NCBI RefSeq assembly: GCF_002127545.1
Contig: NZ_MUBK01000002.1
Location: 124,001-188,000, forward strand
Origin: Xenorhabdus beddingii
Lineage (GTDB): Bacteria; Pseudomonadota; Gammaproteobacteria; Enterobacterales; Enterobacteriaceae
Length of the DNA: 64,000 bases
Direction: 5' to 3'
Shown here: piece after piece, positions 34,475-48,787 of the stretch
Numbering within the stretch: the stretch's first letter is position 1
Layout of the letters: each line of letters begins with the position of its first letter
Translations under genes and position numbers: made by a program
The notes under the pieces: generated by a model
The model's input: only the letters and a program-made list of their open reading frames with translations
Told to the model about the DNA's origin: nothing
The model's database searches: none

Positions 34475-35164
34475 TTATAAATCCAGCGTTTGTACAGACC
34501 AGCAGCCTGATTGTAATGACCGCTCTCTCAATTGATAAAGATGCTGGAGAAATTCTTCCCTTGGAATATTTTTGGCGCCCAATGATTCTGTATGGTGATT
34601 TAACACCTGACAGTCAAACAATCGGCCACCATGATGTAAAAAATGGTGATAAAAAGCGAAAAAAGCACACTTGGAAGCATTTTCCATTCGGCTGAACATC
34701 GATTCACCGCAAAATAGTGTGCCTATACAAACACCGTACAAGCCACCCACAAGTTGACTATCATGCCAAACTTCTATTGAATGAGCCAAACCTTCCTGAT
34801 GCAGGGCTTGATAGCCTCGCTGAACATCCGGCCCGATCCAAGTCCCTTCCTGTCGTTGTGCGCAATGATATATCACTTCATTGAAAGCATAGTTTACCGT
34901 AATTTGGTAAGGATGTTTGCGAATAAAACGGCGCAATGTCCGACCCGTATGCAATTCTCCGGGAATCAATACTGCCCGGGGGTTGGGAGACCACCACAAA
35001 GGAGGCTCATTGGGCGAATACCACGGGAAAATACCTTCATGATACGCCACTCTTAAGCGTTCTGCACTAAGATCTCCTCCAAATGCCAGTAAACCGTTGG
35101 GTTCAGCCAGTGCATGGGTCGGATGGGGAAATTCACATGAGTTATCGAGTTGAGCTATCAACAT
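34475..35164 (-). CDS. aat: Leucyl/phenylalanyl-tRNA-protein transferase
   Basis: Adds Leu or Phe from aminoacyl-tRNA to proteins with N-terminal Arg or Lys, creating ClpS/ClpAP degrons. The 229-residue product shows the family motifs [29 protein letters not shown] and [18 protein letters not shown]. The frame opens at GTG 35176, but ATG 35164 with GGAG upstream is preferred. It starts 14 nt after cydC stops. Its substrates are handled by the nearby clpS and clpA. Confidence 0.95.
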   Translation of the reverse strand: MLIAQLDNSCEFPHPTHALAEPNGLLAFGGDLSAERLRVAYHEGIFPWYSPNEPPLWWSPNPRAVLIPGELHTGRTLRRFIRKHPYQITVNYAFNEVIYHCAQRQEGTWIGPDVQRGYQALHQEGLAHSIEVWHDSQLVGGLYGVCIGTLFCGESMFSRMENASKCAFFAFYHHFLHHGGRLFDCQVLNHHTESLGAKNIPREEFLQHLYQLRERSLQSGCWSVQTLDL

Positions 35165-35178
35165 AACATGAACCACTC

Positions 35179-36915
35179 CTACTCAGGATAACTCTGTCGC
35201 TGATGAAATTGGTAATACCGTCCCTGTTGAGCAAGTAGCACGTCATGTGTGCCTTGCTCAATAATACGTCCGCCATCCATCACACAGATTCGATCCAAAT
35301 GTTGCAAGCCAGTTAACCGATGGGTAACAATAATCAGTGTCTTGTGCTGGCAACTGCGGTGTAACAGAGACAAAATCTGCTGTTCAGTATCAGAATCCAG
35401 CCCTTCGGTGGGTTCATCCAGAAGCATTAAAGGCGCATTGTGTAACAACGCCCTGGCAATACCCAAACGGCGCTGTTCTCCACCGGAAAGCTGGCGTCCG
35501 CCTTCACCCATCCAACAGTTTAGCTTTTTATCATTGTCTAGCAAGTTCCCCAATCCCACCTGTTGCAATACGGTTTCTAATTCATCATCACTGGCATCCG
35601 GTTTCGCCAATAACAGATTCTCACGTAAAGTGTGGCTGAAGACATGTATCCGTTGGGGAACGACAGACACCATTGAGCGCAGCATTGCCTCATCATAGTG
35701 GGAAATGGGGTGCTGGTTGAGTTGAATTTCACCATGATTGACATCCCATGCGCGAGTTAACAACTGTAGCAGTGTCGATTTACCACATCCCGTTTTTCCC
35801 AATAAAGCAATATGTTCTCCTGATGCCAGAGATAAAGAAATACCCTGCAGTGCAGGCAGAGGCTGGCCGGGATAGGTGAAATCAATATTTTTTATCTCAA
35901 GGCTGAGAGCGTTATTTGCCTGTGGCCCTCGCTCAGGAAAAGTGACCTCAGGTTTTTGATGCATCAACTGAGAAACACGAGTTGCGGACGCAATAACTTG
36001 TCCCATGTGTTGAAATGCTATGGTGACCGGCCCAAGGGCTTCAAAGGCAGCGAGGGTGCAGAAGGTAAACAGAGCGATTAACGCACCGGGTTGACTCTGT
36101 TCACCCACACCTGCTGCAGCCAGCCAAAGTATCAATGTAACGGTCATGCCGGTAGAAAAAATCATGATGGCTTGTGAAAGCCCGGTTAAACCCGCCTGTT
36201 TTTGTTGGCTTTTCAGCCAATCATGTTCAACCTCGGTCATGGATCGACGAAAACGCTTAAGTGCGCCAAACACGGTTAATTCAGCTTGCCCCTGCAAGGC
36301 GCTGGTGAGTAATGTCCGGTATTGAGCGCGTTGTAGCGTGATATTTCTGCCATAAGGCTTTCCCGCCTGGAAAAACACAAAAGGTAATATCAGTAGCAGC
36401 CCTGACATAATGCCACCGAGGGTATAGGCCAGCGCAATATCAAGGAATCCCAGGCCGAACGTCAATACGGCAATCACGACAAATGCGGCAAGCACAGGGG
36501 AAAGCACTCGCAGATAGAGGTGATCCAAGGTTTCGACATCGGCAACCAGTCTGTTCAACAATTCGCCTTGACGGAAACGGGCAATCCCCCCAGGGGAAAG
36601 GGGCAGAATTTTCTGAAAAGCAAAAACACGTAAATGAGCCAAGACACGGAATGTGGCATCGTGGCTGACAAGCCGTTCAGCATAACGACCTGCCGTGCGG
36701 AAAATGGCCGCACCACGTACCCCTGCCGCAGGCAACATATAGTTAAATGTGTATAACCCCGCAAATCCGGCCAGGGCGGTGCCGGCAAGGAACCAACCTG
36801 AAAGTGTCAGTAGCCCGATACTGGCGAGCAGAGTCACAATCGCCAAGACCAATCCCAAGCCAATGAGAAACCAATGGCGGCGATAGAGTGCAAGAAATGG
36901 GAATAATACACGCAT
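35179..36915 (-). CDS. cydC: CydC subunit of the CydDC ABC exporter
   Basis: Half of a heterodimeric ABC transporter needed for cytochrome bd assembly and linked to cysteine, glutathione or heme export. The 578-residue product has six membrane helices in about 1-310 and a nucleotide-binding domain with Walker [10 protein letters not shown], signature LSGGEQRR and Walker [13 protein letters not shown]. It follows cydD with 2 nt between and precedes aat. Confidence 0.95.
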   Translation of the reverse strand: MRVLFPFLALYRRHWFLIGLGLVLAIVTLLASIGLLTLSGWFLAGTALAGFAGLYTFNYMLPAAGVRGAAIFRTAGRYAERLVSHDATFRVLAHLRVFAFQKILPLSPGGIARFRQGELLNRLVADVETLDHLYLRVLSPVLAAFVVIAVLTFGLGFLDIALAYTLGGIMSGLLLILPFVFFQAGKPYGRNITLQRAQYRTLLTSALQGQAELTVFGALKRFRRSMTEVEHDWLKSQQKQAGLTGLSQAIMIFSTGMTVTLILWLAAAGVGEQSQPGALIALFTFCTLAAFEALGPVTIAFQHMGQVIASATRVSQLMHQKPEVTFPERGPQANNALSLEIKNIDFTYPGQPLPALQGISLSLASGEHIALLGKTGCGKSTLLQLLTRAWDVNHGEIQLNQHPISHYDEAMLRSMVSVVPQRIHVFSHTLRENLLLAKPDASDDELETVLQQVGLGNLLDNDKKLNCWMGEGGRQLSGGEQRRLGIARALLHNAPLMLLDEPTEGLDSDTEQQILSLLHRSCQHKTLIIVTHRLTGLQHLDRICVMDGGRIIEQGTHDVLLAQQGRYYQFHQRQSYPE

Positions 36916-36917
36916 AA

Positions 36918-38687
36918 TTAAAGCTCCACACTACGGTGAGACAGTAGACGGGAAAATGCACCTTGAGACTGACTTAAACTCTGATAATCACCTTTCTCAA
37001 TCAGTAATCCATTTTCCATTACCCAAATCTGATCATATGTCAGCGTTTCTTCTAGCAAATGCGTAACCAGCAATGTGGTTTGCTGATGAGAGGCTTGATT
37101 TAAGACCGTCATCACGCGCTGTTCACTATGGGCATCAAGGCTGGCGGCAGGTTCATCCAACAGCAGCAATTGGCAAGGATTTAATAATGCCCGTGCCACG
37201 GCAATACGCTGGGCTTGCCCGACAGACAGGCGGGCAGCGTTGTCCCCGACGACCGTATTGATCCCATCGGGCAGATGCTGAACAAATTCACTGACATAAG
37301 CCCTTTCCATAACATCATGGATTTGCTCTTGTGTGGCGTCATATCGACCAAGACGAATATTATCGAGCACAGTTTGCTCTGGAAGATGTGGGTTTTGCCC
37401 CACCCAACTCAAATGTTCACGCCATTTGATGAGATTTAATTCACGTAGCTCAATGCCATTGATTTTCAGAGAGCCATGATAGGGGAGAAATCCCAGCAAT
37501 ACATTGATCAATGAACTTTTGCCGGCACCACTTTTTCCAACCAAAGCAATTCGCTGGTGTTTATTCATCGTAAAAGTCAAAGGACCGGCAAGGCGATGAC
37601 CATCGTGGGACAGAATTTCCAGTTCACAGGCTTCAATGGTAACGGGTTCTTTATCTGTCAGGTTTTTTTCACCGCCCATGGTTGCCTGCTCGCCATCATT
37701 GTTGAGTAAGGTGAAAAGGGATTCTGCCGCTCCGACGGCCTGAGCTTTTGCATGATAAAACGTTCCCAAGTCGCGCAACGGTTGAAAAAACTCAGGGGCG
37801 AGGATCAGGGCGAGAAAGCCGGCAAACAACGTAACACCCATTCCGTAGCTGCCAAAGTGTAATTCTCCCAGATAGGAAAAACCAAAATAGACGGCAACAA
37901 CGGCAATGGAAACGGCGGCAAAAAACTCCAATACTGCGGAAGACAGAAATGCCATGCGCAGTACTTCCATCGTTCTGTGACGGAAATCTTCTGTTGATTC
38001 AGTGATCTGCTTAACCTCAGCTTCCCCGCGATGGAACAGGCGCAATGTGTCCAGCCCCCGTAAACGGTCGAGAAAATTACCGCTTAGTCGGTTGAGGGCA
38101 ACAAAATTCCGTCGGTTGGCATCTGCGGCACCTAATCCTACCAAAGCCATAAACAGAGGAATCAAGGGAGCGGTGACAAGCAAGATTAATCCTGCGGCCC
38201 AATTAACCGGAAAGATAGTCACCAGAATCAGAATCGGGATTAGGGTAGCAAGCACCATTTGGGGCAGATAGCGAGAATAAAAATCCTGCATATCTTCAAT
38301 TTGCTCCAGAATAATGGTCGCCCAGCTTCCTGCGGGTTTTCCCTTCACCCATACCGGCCCTAGCTGCTCCAGTTTATCCAATACCCTATTACGGATTTGC
38401 TGGCGTACAACTTTACCACAGATGAACCCTACCCGTTCCCGAATGGCATTGACGATTGCCCGCAATGTAAAGGTCGCTGCCAGCATCAAAAACGGATTGA
38501 TAAGTGTTTCACGGGGGGCATTGTCTATAATCAGGGCTTGAAGGATGGCAGCTAAGAGCCAGGTTTGAGAGATGATCAATAATCCACTGATTAGGCCGAG
38601 TAGCATGGATAGACGAAGCCACCGACGGGCAGGGGCACTTTGTTGCCTTAGCCATCGAACAAGTTCAGATTGTCTTGTTTTGTCCAT
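36918..38687 (-). CDS. cydD: CydD subunit of the CydDC ABC exporter
   Basis: Partner of CydC, 589 residues, with six membrane helices and an ABC domain with Walker A GKSGAGKSS and Walker B LLLLDEPAASLD. The signature is the degenerate LSVGQAQR, typical of CydD rather than an error. It starts about 100 nt downstream of trxB, in the same order as E. coli. Confidence 0.95.
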   Translation of the reverse strand: MDKTRQSELVRWLRQQSAPARRWLRLSMLLGLISGLLIISQTWLLAAILQALIIDNAPRETLINPFLMLAATFTLRAIVNAIRERVGFICGKVVRQQIRNRVLDKLEQLGPVWVKGKPAGSWATIILEQIEDMQDFYSRYLPQMVLATLIPILILVTIFPVNWAAGLILLVTAPLIPLFMALVGLGAADANRRNFVALNRLSGNFLDRLRGLDTLRLFHRGEAEVKQITESTEDFRHRTMEVLRMAFLSSAVLEFFAAVSIAVVAVYFGFSYLGELHFGSYGMGVTLFAGFLALILAPEFFQPLRDLGTFYHAKAQAVGAAESLFTLLNNDGEQATMGGEKNLTDKEPVTIEACELEILSHDGHRLAGPLTFTMNKHQRIALVGKSGAGKSSLINVLLGFLPYHGSLKINGIELRELNLIKWREHLSWVGQNPHLPEQTVLDNIRLGRYDATQEQIHDVMERAYVSEFVQHLPDGINTVVGDNAARLSVGQAQRIAVARALLNPCQLLLLDEPAASLDAHSEQRVMTVLNQASHQQTTLLVTHLLEETLTYDQIWVMENGLLIEKGDYQSLSQSQGAFSRLLSHRSVEL

Positions 38688-38750
38688 AAGAAAAACTTTT
38701 GGTTAACCGGTGATGATACGAAATAGCAAAATTGGCTTTATGTTACCTGT

Positions 38751-38776
38751 CAAAAAGCGCTATCGAAATAGCGCTT
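38751..38776 (-). terminator. Intrinsic terminator of trxB
   Basis: A 9-bp stem (38755-38763 with 38768-38776) with a TTCG tetraloop on the minus strand and five T after it. It lies 14 nt after the trxB stop, so cydD probably needs its own promoter or read-through. Confidence 0.88.
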
Positions 38777-38790
38777 CTAAGGAAAATGGA

Positions 38791-40383
<1,593 letters not shown>

Positions 40384-40878
40384 ATGATTGATAATAAGAA
40401 GCGTCCGGGAAAAGATCTTGATCGTATAGATCGTAATATCCTTAACGAGTTGCAAAAAGACGGCCGTATTTCTAACGTGGAGTTATCCAAGCGGGTTGGT
40501 TTATCACCAACACCTTGTCTGGAACGTGTCCGTCGCTTGGAGCGTCAGGGCTTTATCTCTGGCTATACCGCTTTGCTGAATCCTCATTACTTGGATGCGT
40601 CATTGCTGGTATTCGTTGAAATTACGCTTAATCGTGGCGCCGCAGATGTATTTGAACAGTTTAATACTGCTGTCCAGAAACTGGAAGAAATCCAAGAATG
40701 TCATTTAGTTTCTGGTGATTTTGACTACTTGCTGAAAACACGTGTGCCCGATATGTCCGCATATCGTAAATTGCTCGGTGAAACCCTGCTGCGTCTTCCG
40801 GGGGTTAACGATACTCGTACTTATGTTGTTATGGAAGAAGTTAAACAGAGTAATCGTCTGGTGATTAAGACTCGTTAA
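40384..40878 (+). CDS. lrp: Leucine-responsive regulatory protein
   Basis: A global feast/famine regulator of amino acid metabolism and, in insect-pathogenic relatives, of host-interaction traits. It has 164 residues as in E. coli: an N-terminal helix-turn-helix (VELSKRVGLSPTPCLERVRRL) and a C-terminal leucine-binding RAM domain. It is nearly identical to E. coli Lrp. The ATG follows GAGAGAGCAATAAG. A hairpin separates it from ftsK. Confidence 0.97.
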   Translation: MIDNKKRPGKDLDRIDRNILNELQKDGRISNVELSKRVGLSPTPCLERVRRLERQGFISGYTALLNPHYLDASLLVFVEITLNRGAADVFEQFNTAVQKLEEIQECHLVSGDFDYLLKTRVPDMSAYRKLLGETLLRLPGVNDTRTYVVMEEVKQSNRLVIKTR

Positions 40879-40952
40879 ACTTCTGTTTAATTAATACGTA
40901 CAGATGCAAAACAGGAAAAACTTAGGTACACTCCTGTTTATGTATACAGTTT

Positions 40953-40977
40953 CAACGCTGAGTTACCCTCAGCGTTG
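40953..40977 (+). terminator. Hairpin between lrp and ftsK
   Basis: A perfect 10-bp stem (40953-40962 with 40968-40977) and 5-nt loop, followed by TTCCGTTTAAT. Likely the lrp terminator, with a moderate T-rich tail. Confidence 0.75.
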
Positions 40978-41014
40978 TTCCGTTTAATCAACATGAAAAC
41001 CTGGAGCGTCTTTC

Positions 41015-44000
41015 TTGAACCAGGAATATACAGAAGACAAACGTGTTAAATTAAAGAAAATAAGCAGCGGCCGCCGGCTGTTGGAAGCTGTTTTATTGGT
41101 TATTGCCATGTGTGCAGTGTACTTAATGGTAGCACTTGTCAGCTTCAATCCATCCGATCCTGGCTGGTCACAAACTTCATGGCTTGCGCCCATTTATAAT
41201 TGGGGTGGCAGCGTGGGTGCCTGGCTGTCAGATATCCTGTTTTCGGCATTGGGTATTCTTGCCTATGCAGTCCCACCGTTAATGCTTTTAGGGTGTTGGA
41301 ATGCTTTCCGTCAGAAAGATAGGCAAGAGTATGTAGATTTCTTCACACTCGCACTACGTGTCATTGGCGCTTTGGCTCTGGTTCTGACTTCATGTGGTCT
41401 GGCGGCACTCAATATTGATGATTTGAATGAATTTGCTGCTGGTGGAGTCGTCGGCAATTTGTTTAGCAATGCGATCCTGCCTTGGTTCAATACCCTTGGT
41501 GCAACGTTGGCCCTGCTTGGCATCTGGGCAGTTGGATTCACACTGTTTACGGGTTGGTCATGGCTCACGATTGCCGAAAAAATGGGTGAACTCATTTTGG
41601 GCACCATAAGTTTTGTGGTCAACCGAGGCCGCAATGACGCTGAATATGACGATGATGAGCCGGAAGATAACATCGTTTCGGCACGCCCTGCCGAGGAACA
41701 GAAACAGACTGGGCATGTTGATGAAAATGGTGTGGATAAAACCCCCGTTGCTACTGAAACAGCGGATGAGGATGATGTACTGTTAACGGCTCCAACGGTA
41801 GTCGAATTAGCGAATGCAGATTCAGCCTTGTCGGCGGCTTCAACGATTCCGGTTATTTCGGTTATGGAAGAGAGCGAGACGCCGGTCATGGAAGAGGTAG
41901 AAACGCTTCGGGAAAGTGATTCACCGGAGCCTATTCACTCAGAAAAGACCGTGTTATCAGAAACGGCTGAAGATTCACTTAACAGTGGGCATTCGCCGCA
42001 ACCAACCATATCGCCAGCGGAAATCCCGTCAGCACTCGCACCGGATGCGTTGACGCCGAAGTCAGCGGAAGAGCGGGAACCTGTTCATTATACATTTGAA
42101 TTACCTAAAGATTATCAATTGGATACAGCATCAGAACCTGACGCTCTTTCAGCGGTTATTGATGAAAATACCCATCTGAAAAATCCGGCGGCAGAGATTG
42201 CAACCTCCACTGTTGTAATGAAAAACCCGCAGGTTAAACAAGGTATTGGCCCTGAAATGCCGCGTCCTAACCCGGTCAGAATACCTACACGCCGGGAGTT
42301 GTATGGTATTAAAGTACCGTCTCATCGTCTGGCGGAACATCTGCAAAAGGAAGAAAAAGAAAAGCAAAATGAACTGATTGCGGAAGCTGATGAACAGCAA
42401 ATGTATGAACAGCAGCAGGATGCATTGCGTCAGCAATTCCTTGAGCAACAACGTGAACGTTATGGTTCAGATTTTGAAGCGGAAAACAAAGATCCGCAAC
42501 AAACCAAAGATCCGCAACAAGCTACGCCGATATACGAACAGCCAAAGGTCGCTACGTTTACGGAAAACAGAACGGAAAATAGCGTAGAGGAACAGGAAGC
42601 GCAGAAAGAAGCGTTGCGGATAGCATTTGAGCAGCAGCAACGTGAGCGTTACCAAATCAGCCAACCTGAGGAATCTGCATTGATGTCAACAGAGATGCCA
42701 ACAGAACCCTCAATTCAACCGGTTCAGGAGAAAAAAACAGCTCCCGTCCTTGCTTCTCATGAATTAAAAACTGAGCATACTTTTGCGCAGCAACCGCAGC
42801 AACCGCAGCAACCGCAGCAACCGCAGCAACCGCAGCAACCGCAGCAAGATAGCCTGTTCCATCCATTTCTGATGCGCAATGATCAACCCTTGCCAAAACC
42901 GACGACGCCGATGCCTTCTCTGGATCTTTTGGCGAAACCGCCAGCGGAAGAAGAACCCATTGATATGTTTGCCCTTGAGCAAACTTCTCGCCTGATAGAA
43001 GCGCGCTTGAATGATTATCGTGTCAAAGCCGATGTTGTTGGGTTTTCTCCTGGCCCTGTCATCACACGATTTGAATTGGATCTGGCACCGGGCGTTAAGG
43101 CTTCCCGTATTTCCAATCTATCGCGCGACCTTGCCCGTTCACTTTCTGCGGTAGCCGTTCGTATCGTTGAAGTGATCCCCGGGCAACCTTACGTTGGGCT
43201 GGAATTACCCAATAAGAGACGCCAGACCGTTTACCTGCGGGAAGTGTTGGACTGTGAGAAATTCCGTGATGATCCATCACCATTGACGATCGTTCTTGGG
43301 AAGGATATTGCAGGGCAGCCGGTTGTCGCTGATTTGGGCAAAATGCCTCACCTGCTCGTTGCCGGGACAACCGGGTCGGGTAAATCCGTCGGGGTCAACG
43401 CGATGATCCTCAGTATCCTGTATAAAGCGAAACCCGAAGATGTTCGCTTTATCATGATTGACCCTAAAATGCTTGAATTATCGGTTTATGAAGGCATTCC
43501 GCACTTATTGACTGAAGTTGTCACCGATATGAAAGATGCCGCCAATGCATTGCGTTGGTGTGTGAATGAGATGGAGCGGCGTTATAAACTGATGTCGGCT
43601 TTGGGGGTGCGTAATCTTGCCGGTTATAACGACAAAATCAAACAAGCGGAGAATATGGGGCGTCCAATCCCTGATCCGTTCTGGAAGCCGGGCGACAGCA
43701 TGGATGCAACGCATCCTATGCTGAAAAAAGAACCTTATATCGTTGTTATGGTCGATGAGTTTGCCGACTTGATGATGACCGTCGGCAAGAAAGTCGAAGA
43801 ACTGATTGCGCGTTTGGCTCAGAAAGCGCGTGCAGCAGGTATTCACTTAGTGCTGGCAACCCAGCGTCCTTCTGTTGATATTATTACTGGGTTGATTAAG
43901 GCGAACATTCCGACGCGCATTGCGTTTACTGTGTCCAGTAAAATTGACTCCCGTACCATTCTGGATCAAGGGGGGGCGGAATCATTACTTGGCATGGGGG

Positions 44001-44386
44001 ATATGCTTTATCTGGCACCTAACTCTTCCATTCCTGTGCGTGTTCATGGAGCATTCGTCCGCGATCAGGAAGTTCACGAAGTGGTTAATGACTGGAAAGC
44101 CCGTGGTCGACCTCAATACATTGATAGTATTATCAAGGGTGGGGAAGACGGTGAAGGTGGTTCAGGGTTTGATAGTGATGAGGAACTCGATCCCTTATTT
44201 GACCAGGCGGTTGAATTTGTGATTGAAAAACGTCGAGTCTCTATTTCGGGTGTGCAACGCCAATTCCGCATCGGATATAACCGGGCAGCCCGGATTGTTG
44301 AACAGATGGAAGCACAACAGATTGTCAGTGCGCCCGGTCATAATGGTAATCGTGAAGTTTTGGCCCCTCCGCCGCACGAACATTGA
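41015..44386 (+). CDS. ftsK: DNA translocase FtsK
   Basis: Anchors at the division septum and pumps chromosome ends toward dif for XerCD resolution. The 1123-residue product has four membrane helices in the first 190 residues, a long low-complexity linker (about 200-620) rich in Glu, Pro and Gln, an AAA motor with Walker [12 protein letters not shown], and a C-terminal gamma winged helix ([19 protein letters not shown]) that reads KOPS sites. The linker is shorter than in E. coli FtsK (1329 residues) and includes a perfect (PQQ) repeat. The start is TTG 41015 with GGAG upstream; the product begins like E. coli FtsK (M-QEYTEDK). Confidence 0.96.
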   Translation: MNQEYTEDKRVKLKKISSGRRLLEAVLLVIAMCAVYLMVALVSFNPSDPGWSQTSWLAPIYNWGGSVGAWLSDILFSALGILAYAVPPLMLLGCWNAFRQKDRQEYVDFFTLALRVIGALALVLTSCGLAALNIDDLNEFAAGGVVGNLFSNAILPWFNTLGATLALLGIWAVGFTLFTGWSWLTIAEKMGELILGTISFVVNRGRNDAEYDDDEPEDNIVSARPAEEQKQTGHVDENGVDKTPVATETADEDDVLLTAPTVVELANADSALSAASTIPVISVMEESETPVMEEVETLRESDSPEPIHSEKTVLSETAEDSLNSGHSPQPTISPAEIPSALAPDALTPKSAEEREPVHYTFELPKDYQLDTASEPDALSAVIDENTHLKNPAAEIATSTVVMKNPQVKQGIGPEMPRPNPVRIPTRRELYGIKVPSHRLAEHLQKEEKEKQNELIAEADEQQMYEQQQDALRQQFLEQQRERYGSDFEAENKDPQQTKDPQQATPIYEQPKVATFTENRTENSVEEQEAQKEALRIAFEQQQRERYQISQPEESALMSTEMPTEPSIQPVQEKKTAPVLASHELKTEHTFAQQPQQPQQPQQPQQPQQPQQDSLFHPFLMRNDQPLPKPTTPMPSLDLLAKPPAEEEPIDMFALEQTSRLIEARLNDYRVKADVVGFSPGPVITRFELDLAPGVKASRISNLSRDLARSLSAVAVRIVEVIPGQPYVGLELPNKRRQTVYLREVLDCEKFRDDPSPLTIVLGKDIAGQPVVADLGKMPHLLVAGTTGSGKSVGVNAMILSILYKAKPEDVRFIMIDPKMLELSVYEGIPHLLTEVVTDMKDAANALRWCVNEMERRYKLMSALGVRNLAGYNDKIKQAENMGRPIPDPFWKPGDSMDATHPMLKKEPYIVVMVDEFADLMMTVGKKVEELIARLAQKARAAGIHLVLATQRPSVDIITGLIKANIPTRIAFTVSSKIDSRTILDQGGAESLLGMGDMLYLAPNSSIPVRVHGAFVRDQEVHEVVNDWKARGRPQYIDSIIKGGEDGEGGSGFDSDEELDPLFDQAVEFVIEKRRVSISGVQRQFRIGYNRAARIVEQMEAQQIVSAPGHNGNREVLAPPPHEH
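42786..42848 (+). repeat. 9-bp coding microsatellite in the ftsK linker
   Basis: Seven uninterrupted copies of CGCAGCAAC (the last with one terminal change) encode a run of Gln-Pro-Gln. The unit is a multiple of three, so copy-number change alters linker length without a frameshift. Confidence 0.9.
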
Positions 44387-44395
44387 TCACAATGA

Positions 44396-44456
44396 TATGC
44401 CCAATGGATTTCAAGTTGTCGCCACCAACGCGGCAACTTGAAAAAAGACGGGTATA
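44396..44456 (+). repeat. Dispersed TATACCC...GGGTATA element (long copy)
   Basis: TATGCCC at 44396-44402 and GGGTATA at 44450-44456 frame AATGGATTTCAAG and an internal 9-bp hairpin (44410-44418 with 44434-44442). It shares ends and core start with 20111-20142. It lies between ftsK and lolA, where it may also act as a terminator. Confidence 0.7.
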
Positions 44457-44517
44457 AAATACAATGCGGTATCGGCCATCGAAGCTGATAATAATACAAA
44501 TTGAAGGTATCTCGCAC

Positions 44518-45129
44518 ATGAAAAAACTGATATTAATTGGTTGTCTGATGGTGGGTGTGAGCGTAGGTTCTGCATGGGCTGATGCCACTCAGGATCTGCA
44601 AGGGCGTTTGGGAAAGGTCAATAGTTTTCATGCCAGCTTTACCCAAACCGTCACGAGTAATGATGGTTCAACGATCCAAAAAGGAGAGGGCGAACTTTGG
44701 ATTAAACGGCCTAATTTATTTAACTGGCATATGACGTCACCTGATGAGAGTGTTCTGGTTTCTGATGGTAATACCTTGTGGTTCTATAATCCCTTTGTTG
44801 AGCAGGTGACGGCAAACTGGTTAAAAGATGCAACGGGAAATACGCCATTCATGTTAATTGCGCGTAATGACCCTGCGGATTGGAAACAGTACAACGTTGT
44901 GCAAAGCGGTAATCATTTTGAGCTGACTCCAACCCATGCCAATGGCAACTTAAAACATTTTTCCATTAGCGTGACGCCAGAAGGAACGATCCAGAAATTT
45001 ACAGCGGTTGAACAGGATGGGCAAAAAAGTGCTTATCAATTGAAAGAGCAGCAAAACACGAATGTGGATGCGGCAAAATTCAAATTTACCGTACCAGAGG
45101 GTGTCACGCTGGATGATCAACGCCAGTGA
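44518..45129 (+). CDS. lolA: Outer-membrane lipoprotein carrier LolA
   Basis: Periplasmic shuttle that takes lipoproteins from LolCDE to LolB. The 203-residue precursor has the signal peptide [21 protein letters not shown], cleaved before DATQDLQ. The mature fold shows [24 protein letters not shown] and NTLWFYNP. It aligns with E. coli LolA. The frame opens at 44464, but only ATG 44518 gives a signal peptide start. rarA begins 7 nt after its stop. Confidence 0.96.
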   Translation: MKKLILIGCLMVGVSVGSAWADATQDLQGRLGKVNSFHASFTQTVTSNDGSTIQKGEGELWIKRPNLFNWHMTSPDESVLVSDGNTLWFYNPFVEQVTANWLKDATGNTPFMLIARNDPADWKQYNVVQSGNHFELTPTHANGNLKHFSISVTPEGTIQKFTAVEQDGQKSAYQLKEQQNTNVDAAKFKFTVPEGVTLDDQRQ

Positions 45130-45136
45130 GGTTTAA

Positions 45137-46480
45137 GTGAACAACCTTTCACTCGATTTTTCACAGAATGAATTTCAGCCACTGGCCGCAAGAATGCGGC
45201 CAGTCACATTAGATCATTATATTGGTCAGCAACATTTATTGGCCGAGGGAAAACCGTTGCCAAGGGCGATCCGGGCGGGTCATCTCCATTCTATGATTTT
45301 ATGGGGGCCGCCGGGAACGGGAAAAACAACGCTGGCTGAAATTATTGGTTATTATGCCCAAGCGGATATTGAACGCATCTCGGCAGTGACCTCCGGCATT
45401 AAAGAAATTCGTGAATCCATCGAAAAAGCACGTCAAAATCGTCATGCCGGGCGCAGAACTATCTTATTTGTGGATGAAGTCCATCGATTTAACAAAAGCC
45501 AGCAGGATGCGTTTTTACCGCATATTGAAGACGGGACGATTACCTTTATTGGTGCGACGACTGAAAATCCTTCCTTCGAATTAAACTCCTCTTTATTGTC
45601 ACGGGCGCGTGTCTACTTATTGAAGTCACTCTCGACAGCAGAAATTGAGCAAGTACTTATACAGGCCATGAACGACAAAGATCGTGGCATGGGTGGGCAA
45701 AATATTCTGCTACAGGACAATACCCGTCAGATGATAGCGGAGCTGGTTGCAGGAGATGCCCGCCGTTCACTGAACTTGCTGGAAATGATGTCCGACATGG
45801 CCGAAGCCAATGCGCAGGGGCAGAAAATTCTGACACCGGAATTGCTGAAAGAGGTGAGCGGAGAGCGAAGTGCACGGTTTGATAATCAAGGTGATCGCTA
45901 TTACGATCTCATTTCCGCCTTGCATAAATCCGTTCGTGGTTCAGCACCGGATGCAGCGCTTTATTGGTACGCCCGGATTATTACCGCAGGGGGTGATCCG
46001 CTTTATGTTGCCCGCCGGTTACTGGCCATTGCGTCTGAAGATGTGGGGAATGCTGATCCACGCGGAATGCAGGTCGCTATTGCTGCATGGGATTGTTTTA
46101 CGCGAGTGGGCGCGGCAGAAGGGGAACGGGCGATTGCACAGGCGATTGTTTATCTCGCGTGCGCACCGAAAAGCAATGCGGTTTATACCGCATTCAAGGC
46201 AGCGCTGGCGGATGCGCAGGACAAGCCTGATTATGATGTACCGGCTCATTTACGTAATGCGCCGACTAAGCTGATGAAAGAGATGGGATTGGGTGAAACC
46301 TACCGCTATGCCCATGATGAAGCGAATGCTTATGCTGCCGGTGAGGTCTATTTCCCGTCGGAAATGCAACAAACACGTTATTATTACCCGACGACCAGAG
46401 GGCTGGAAGGTAAGATTGGAGAGAAATTAAACTGGTTAATAGAACAGGATAAAAATAGCCTGATAAAACGCTATCGTTAA
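45137..46480 (+). CDS. rarA: Replication-associated recombination protein RarA (MgsA)
   Basis: A clamp-loader-like AAA+ ATPase that acts at stalled replication forks. The 447-residue product has Walker [10 protein letters not shown], Walker [11 protein letters not shown], sensor [10 protein letters not shown] and a C-terminal tetramerisation region. It is nearly identical to E. coli RarA. The start is GTG 45137 with GAGG upstream. It is in a lolA-rarA-serS order as in E. coli. Confidence 0.96.
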   Translation: MNNLSLDFSQNEFQPLAARMRPVTLDHYIGQQHLLAEGKPLPRAIRAGHLHSMILWGPPGTGKTTLAEIIGYYAQADIERISAVTSGIKEIRESIEKARQNRHAGRRTILFVDEVHRFNKSQQDAFLPHIEDGTITFIGATTENPSFELNSSLLSRARVYLLKSLSTAEIEQVLIQAMNDKDRGMGGQNILLQDNTRQMIAELVAGDARRSLNLLEMMSDMAEANAQGQKILTPELLKEVSGERSARFDNQGDRYYDLISALHKSVRGSAPDAALYWYARIITAGGDPLYVARRLLAIASEDVGNADPRGMQVAIAAWDCFTRVGAAEGERAIAQAIVYLACAPKSNAVYTAFKAALADAQDKPDYDVPAHLRNAPTKLMKEMGLGETYRYAHDEANAYAAGEVYFPSEMQQTRYYYPTTRGLEGKIGEKLNWLIEQDKNSLIKRYR

Positions 46481-46501
46481 TCTCTTTGATACGGTAAGGT
46501 T

Positions 46502-46518
46502 TATATCCAATAGATTTC
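46502..46518 (+). repeat. Partial relative of the TATACCC element
   Basis: TATATCCAATAGATTTC matches 15 of 17 positions of the start of the 44396 element (with A at the fourth base). It lies in the rarA-serS spacer. Only the left end is present. Confidence 0.4.
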
Positions 46519-46549
46519 GCCACTTTTATTAATAACTTCTTATTAATAA

Positions 46550-47872
<1,323 letters not shown>

Positions 47873-47889
47873 TATCCTCTGTTCTTAAT

Positions 47890-47918
47890 AAAAAAACGCC
47901 ATTATTTGGCGTTTTTTT
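47890..47918 (+). terminator. Intrinsic terminator after serS
   Basis: A7CGCC pairs with GGCGT7 across a 7-nt loop, 17 nt after the serS stop. The A and T runs make it work in both directions, serving also the convergent gene at 47972. Confidence 0.92.
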
Positions 47919-47971
47919 TATGAATAAATACGTTCAAAGCGTTTTTTGCATCAATATCGATTGGAGAATAC

Positions 47972-48787
47972 TTAACTGATTAAGTCAGATTTGCTCTCTT
48001 GGGATTCAGTTGTATAAAAAATGCTACGATAAGTCGTATAATAGGTTGCCATATACAGAGGGATCATCACAAACAGACCTAAGCCCAATGGAATTGCAGA
48101 AATAGACATCATAATGCCCATTAATAAGAAGAAGAGAAAACCACCGAAGAGGTTTTTCTTGACAGCACTCAAACTCATTGATACGGCTTCACCAAATTTT
48201 AGATCATTGATGATAATCAGAGCCGGAGCAAACCAGCTAAATGCCAGGCCAACTGTCATGAAAAAATATAGGATAAGGATGGACAAGAATAAAGTGGACA
48301 GGCTCCCTAACAATAGTGCTGGGTCTGAGCTTTGGCCTGATAAAATCAATTGGAACAAACCTGCACCGCCAACAATCATAGCCGCAATCACGCCAAGCAG
48401 ATATATACCAAAGAAAAGTGCTCCAACCGCAACGAGTGAACCGAGCTTATTTTTAAATCCGTAAAAGATTAACTCGATGTCAAAATTACCGGTTGTCCTT
48501 TGTTTCTCACCCGCAGCGATAAAGCCAGCAACGAATACTGGACCAAATAACATGCTAAAGATCCCGAGAAAAGGAATGAACACCGTTATCGCTATAATAG
48601 CGATGTAAATTAACGTGATCAGTATCCATCTCATTGGATTGGCTTTAAACATTCCCCATGCGCTGCCGATCCATTCGGTTGCTGCTCCGGCTCCAACTGA
48701 ACGCCCACCAGGAATGAATGTGCTTTTTTCTTTCGCCAGAGAAACGTTTTTTTCTCCTGAATCGAGATTAGTATCTTGAATATCCAT
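47972..48787 (-). CDS. Polytopic membrane protein of unknown function (BPSS1780-like)
   Basis: 271 residues with a polar 45-residue N-terminal tail followed by about five or six membrane helices. The tail ends in a segment WIGSAWGMFKANPMRWILI, which resembles proteins annotated as the BPSS1780 membrane family in proteobacteria; I recall that family by its AW.LF..NP..W pattern and cannot confirm it. Many Gly and small residues in the helices (PFLGIFSMLFGPVFVAGFI) are typical of transport or packing proteins. No catalytic motif is evident. It is isolated between serS and the pseudogene and is not at this spot in E. coli. Confidence 0.75.
   Translation of the reverse strand: MDIQDTNLDSGEKNVSLAKEKSTFIPGGRSVGAGAATEWIGSAWGMFKANPMRWILITLIYIAIIAITVFIPFLGIFSMLFGPVFVAGFIAAGEKQRTTGNFDIELIFYGFKNKLGSLVAVGALFFGIYLLGVIAAMIVGGAGLFQLILSGQSSDPALLLGSLSTLFLSILILYFFMTVGLAFSWFAPALIIINDLKFGEAVSMSLSAVKKNLFGGFLFFLLMGIMMSISAIPLGLGLFVMIPLYMATYYTTYRSIFYTTESQESKSDLIS

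Noticed and set aside
36918-38687. Degenerate ABC signature in CydD as a mutation
   Set aside because: LSVGQ is the normal signature of CydD proteins.
42786-42848. Possible CRISPR-like array
   Set aside because: A 9-bp coding microsatellite without spacers, within ftsK.
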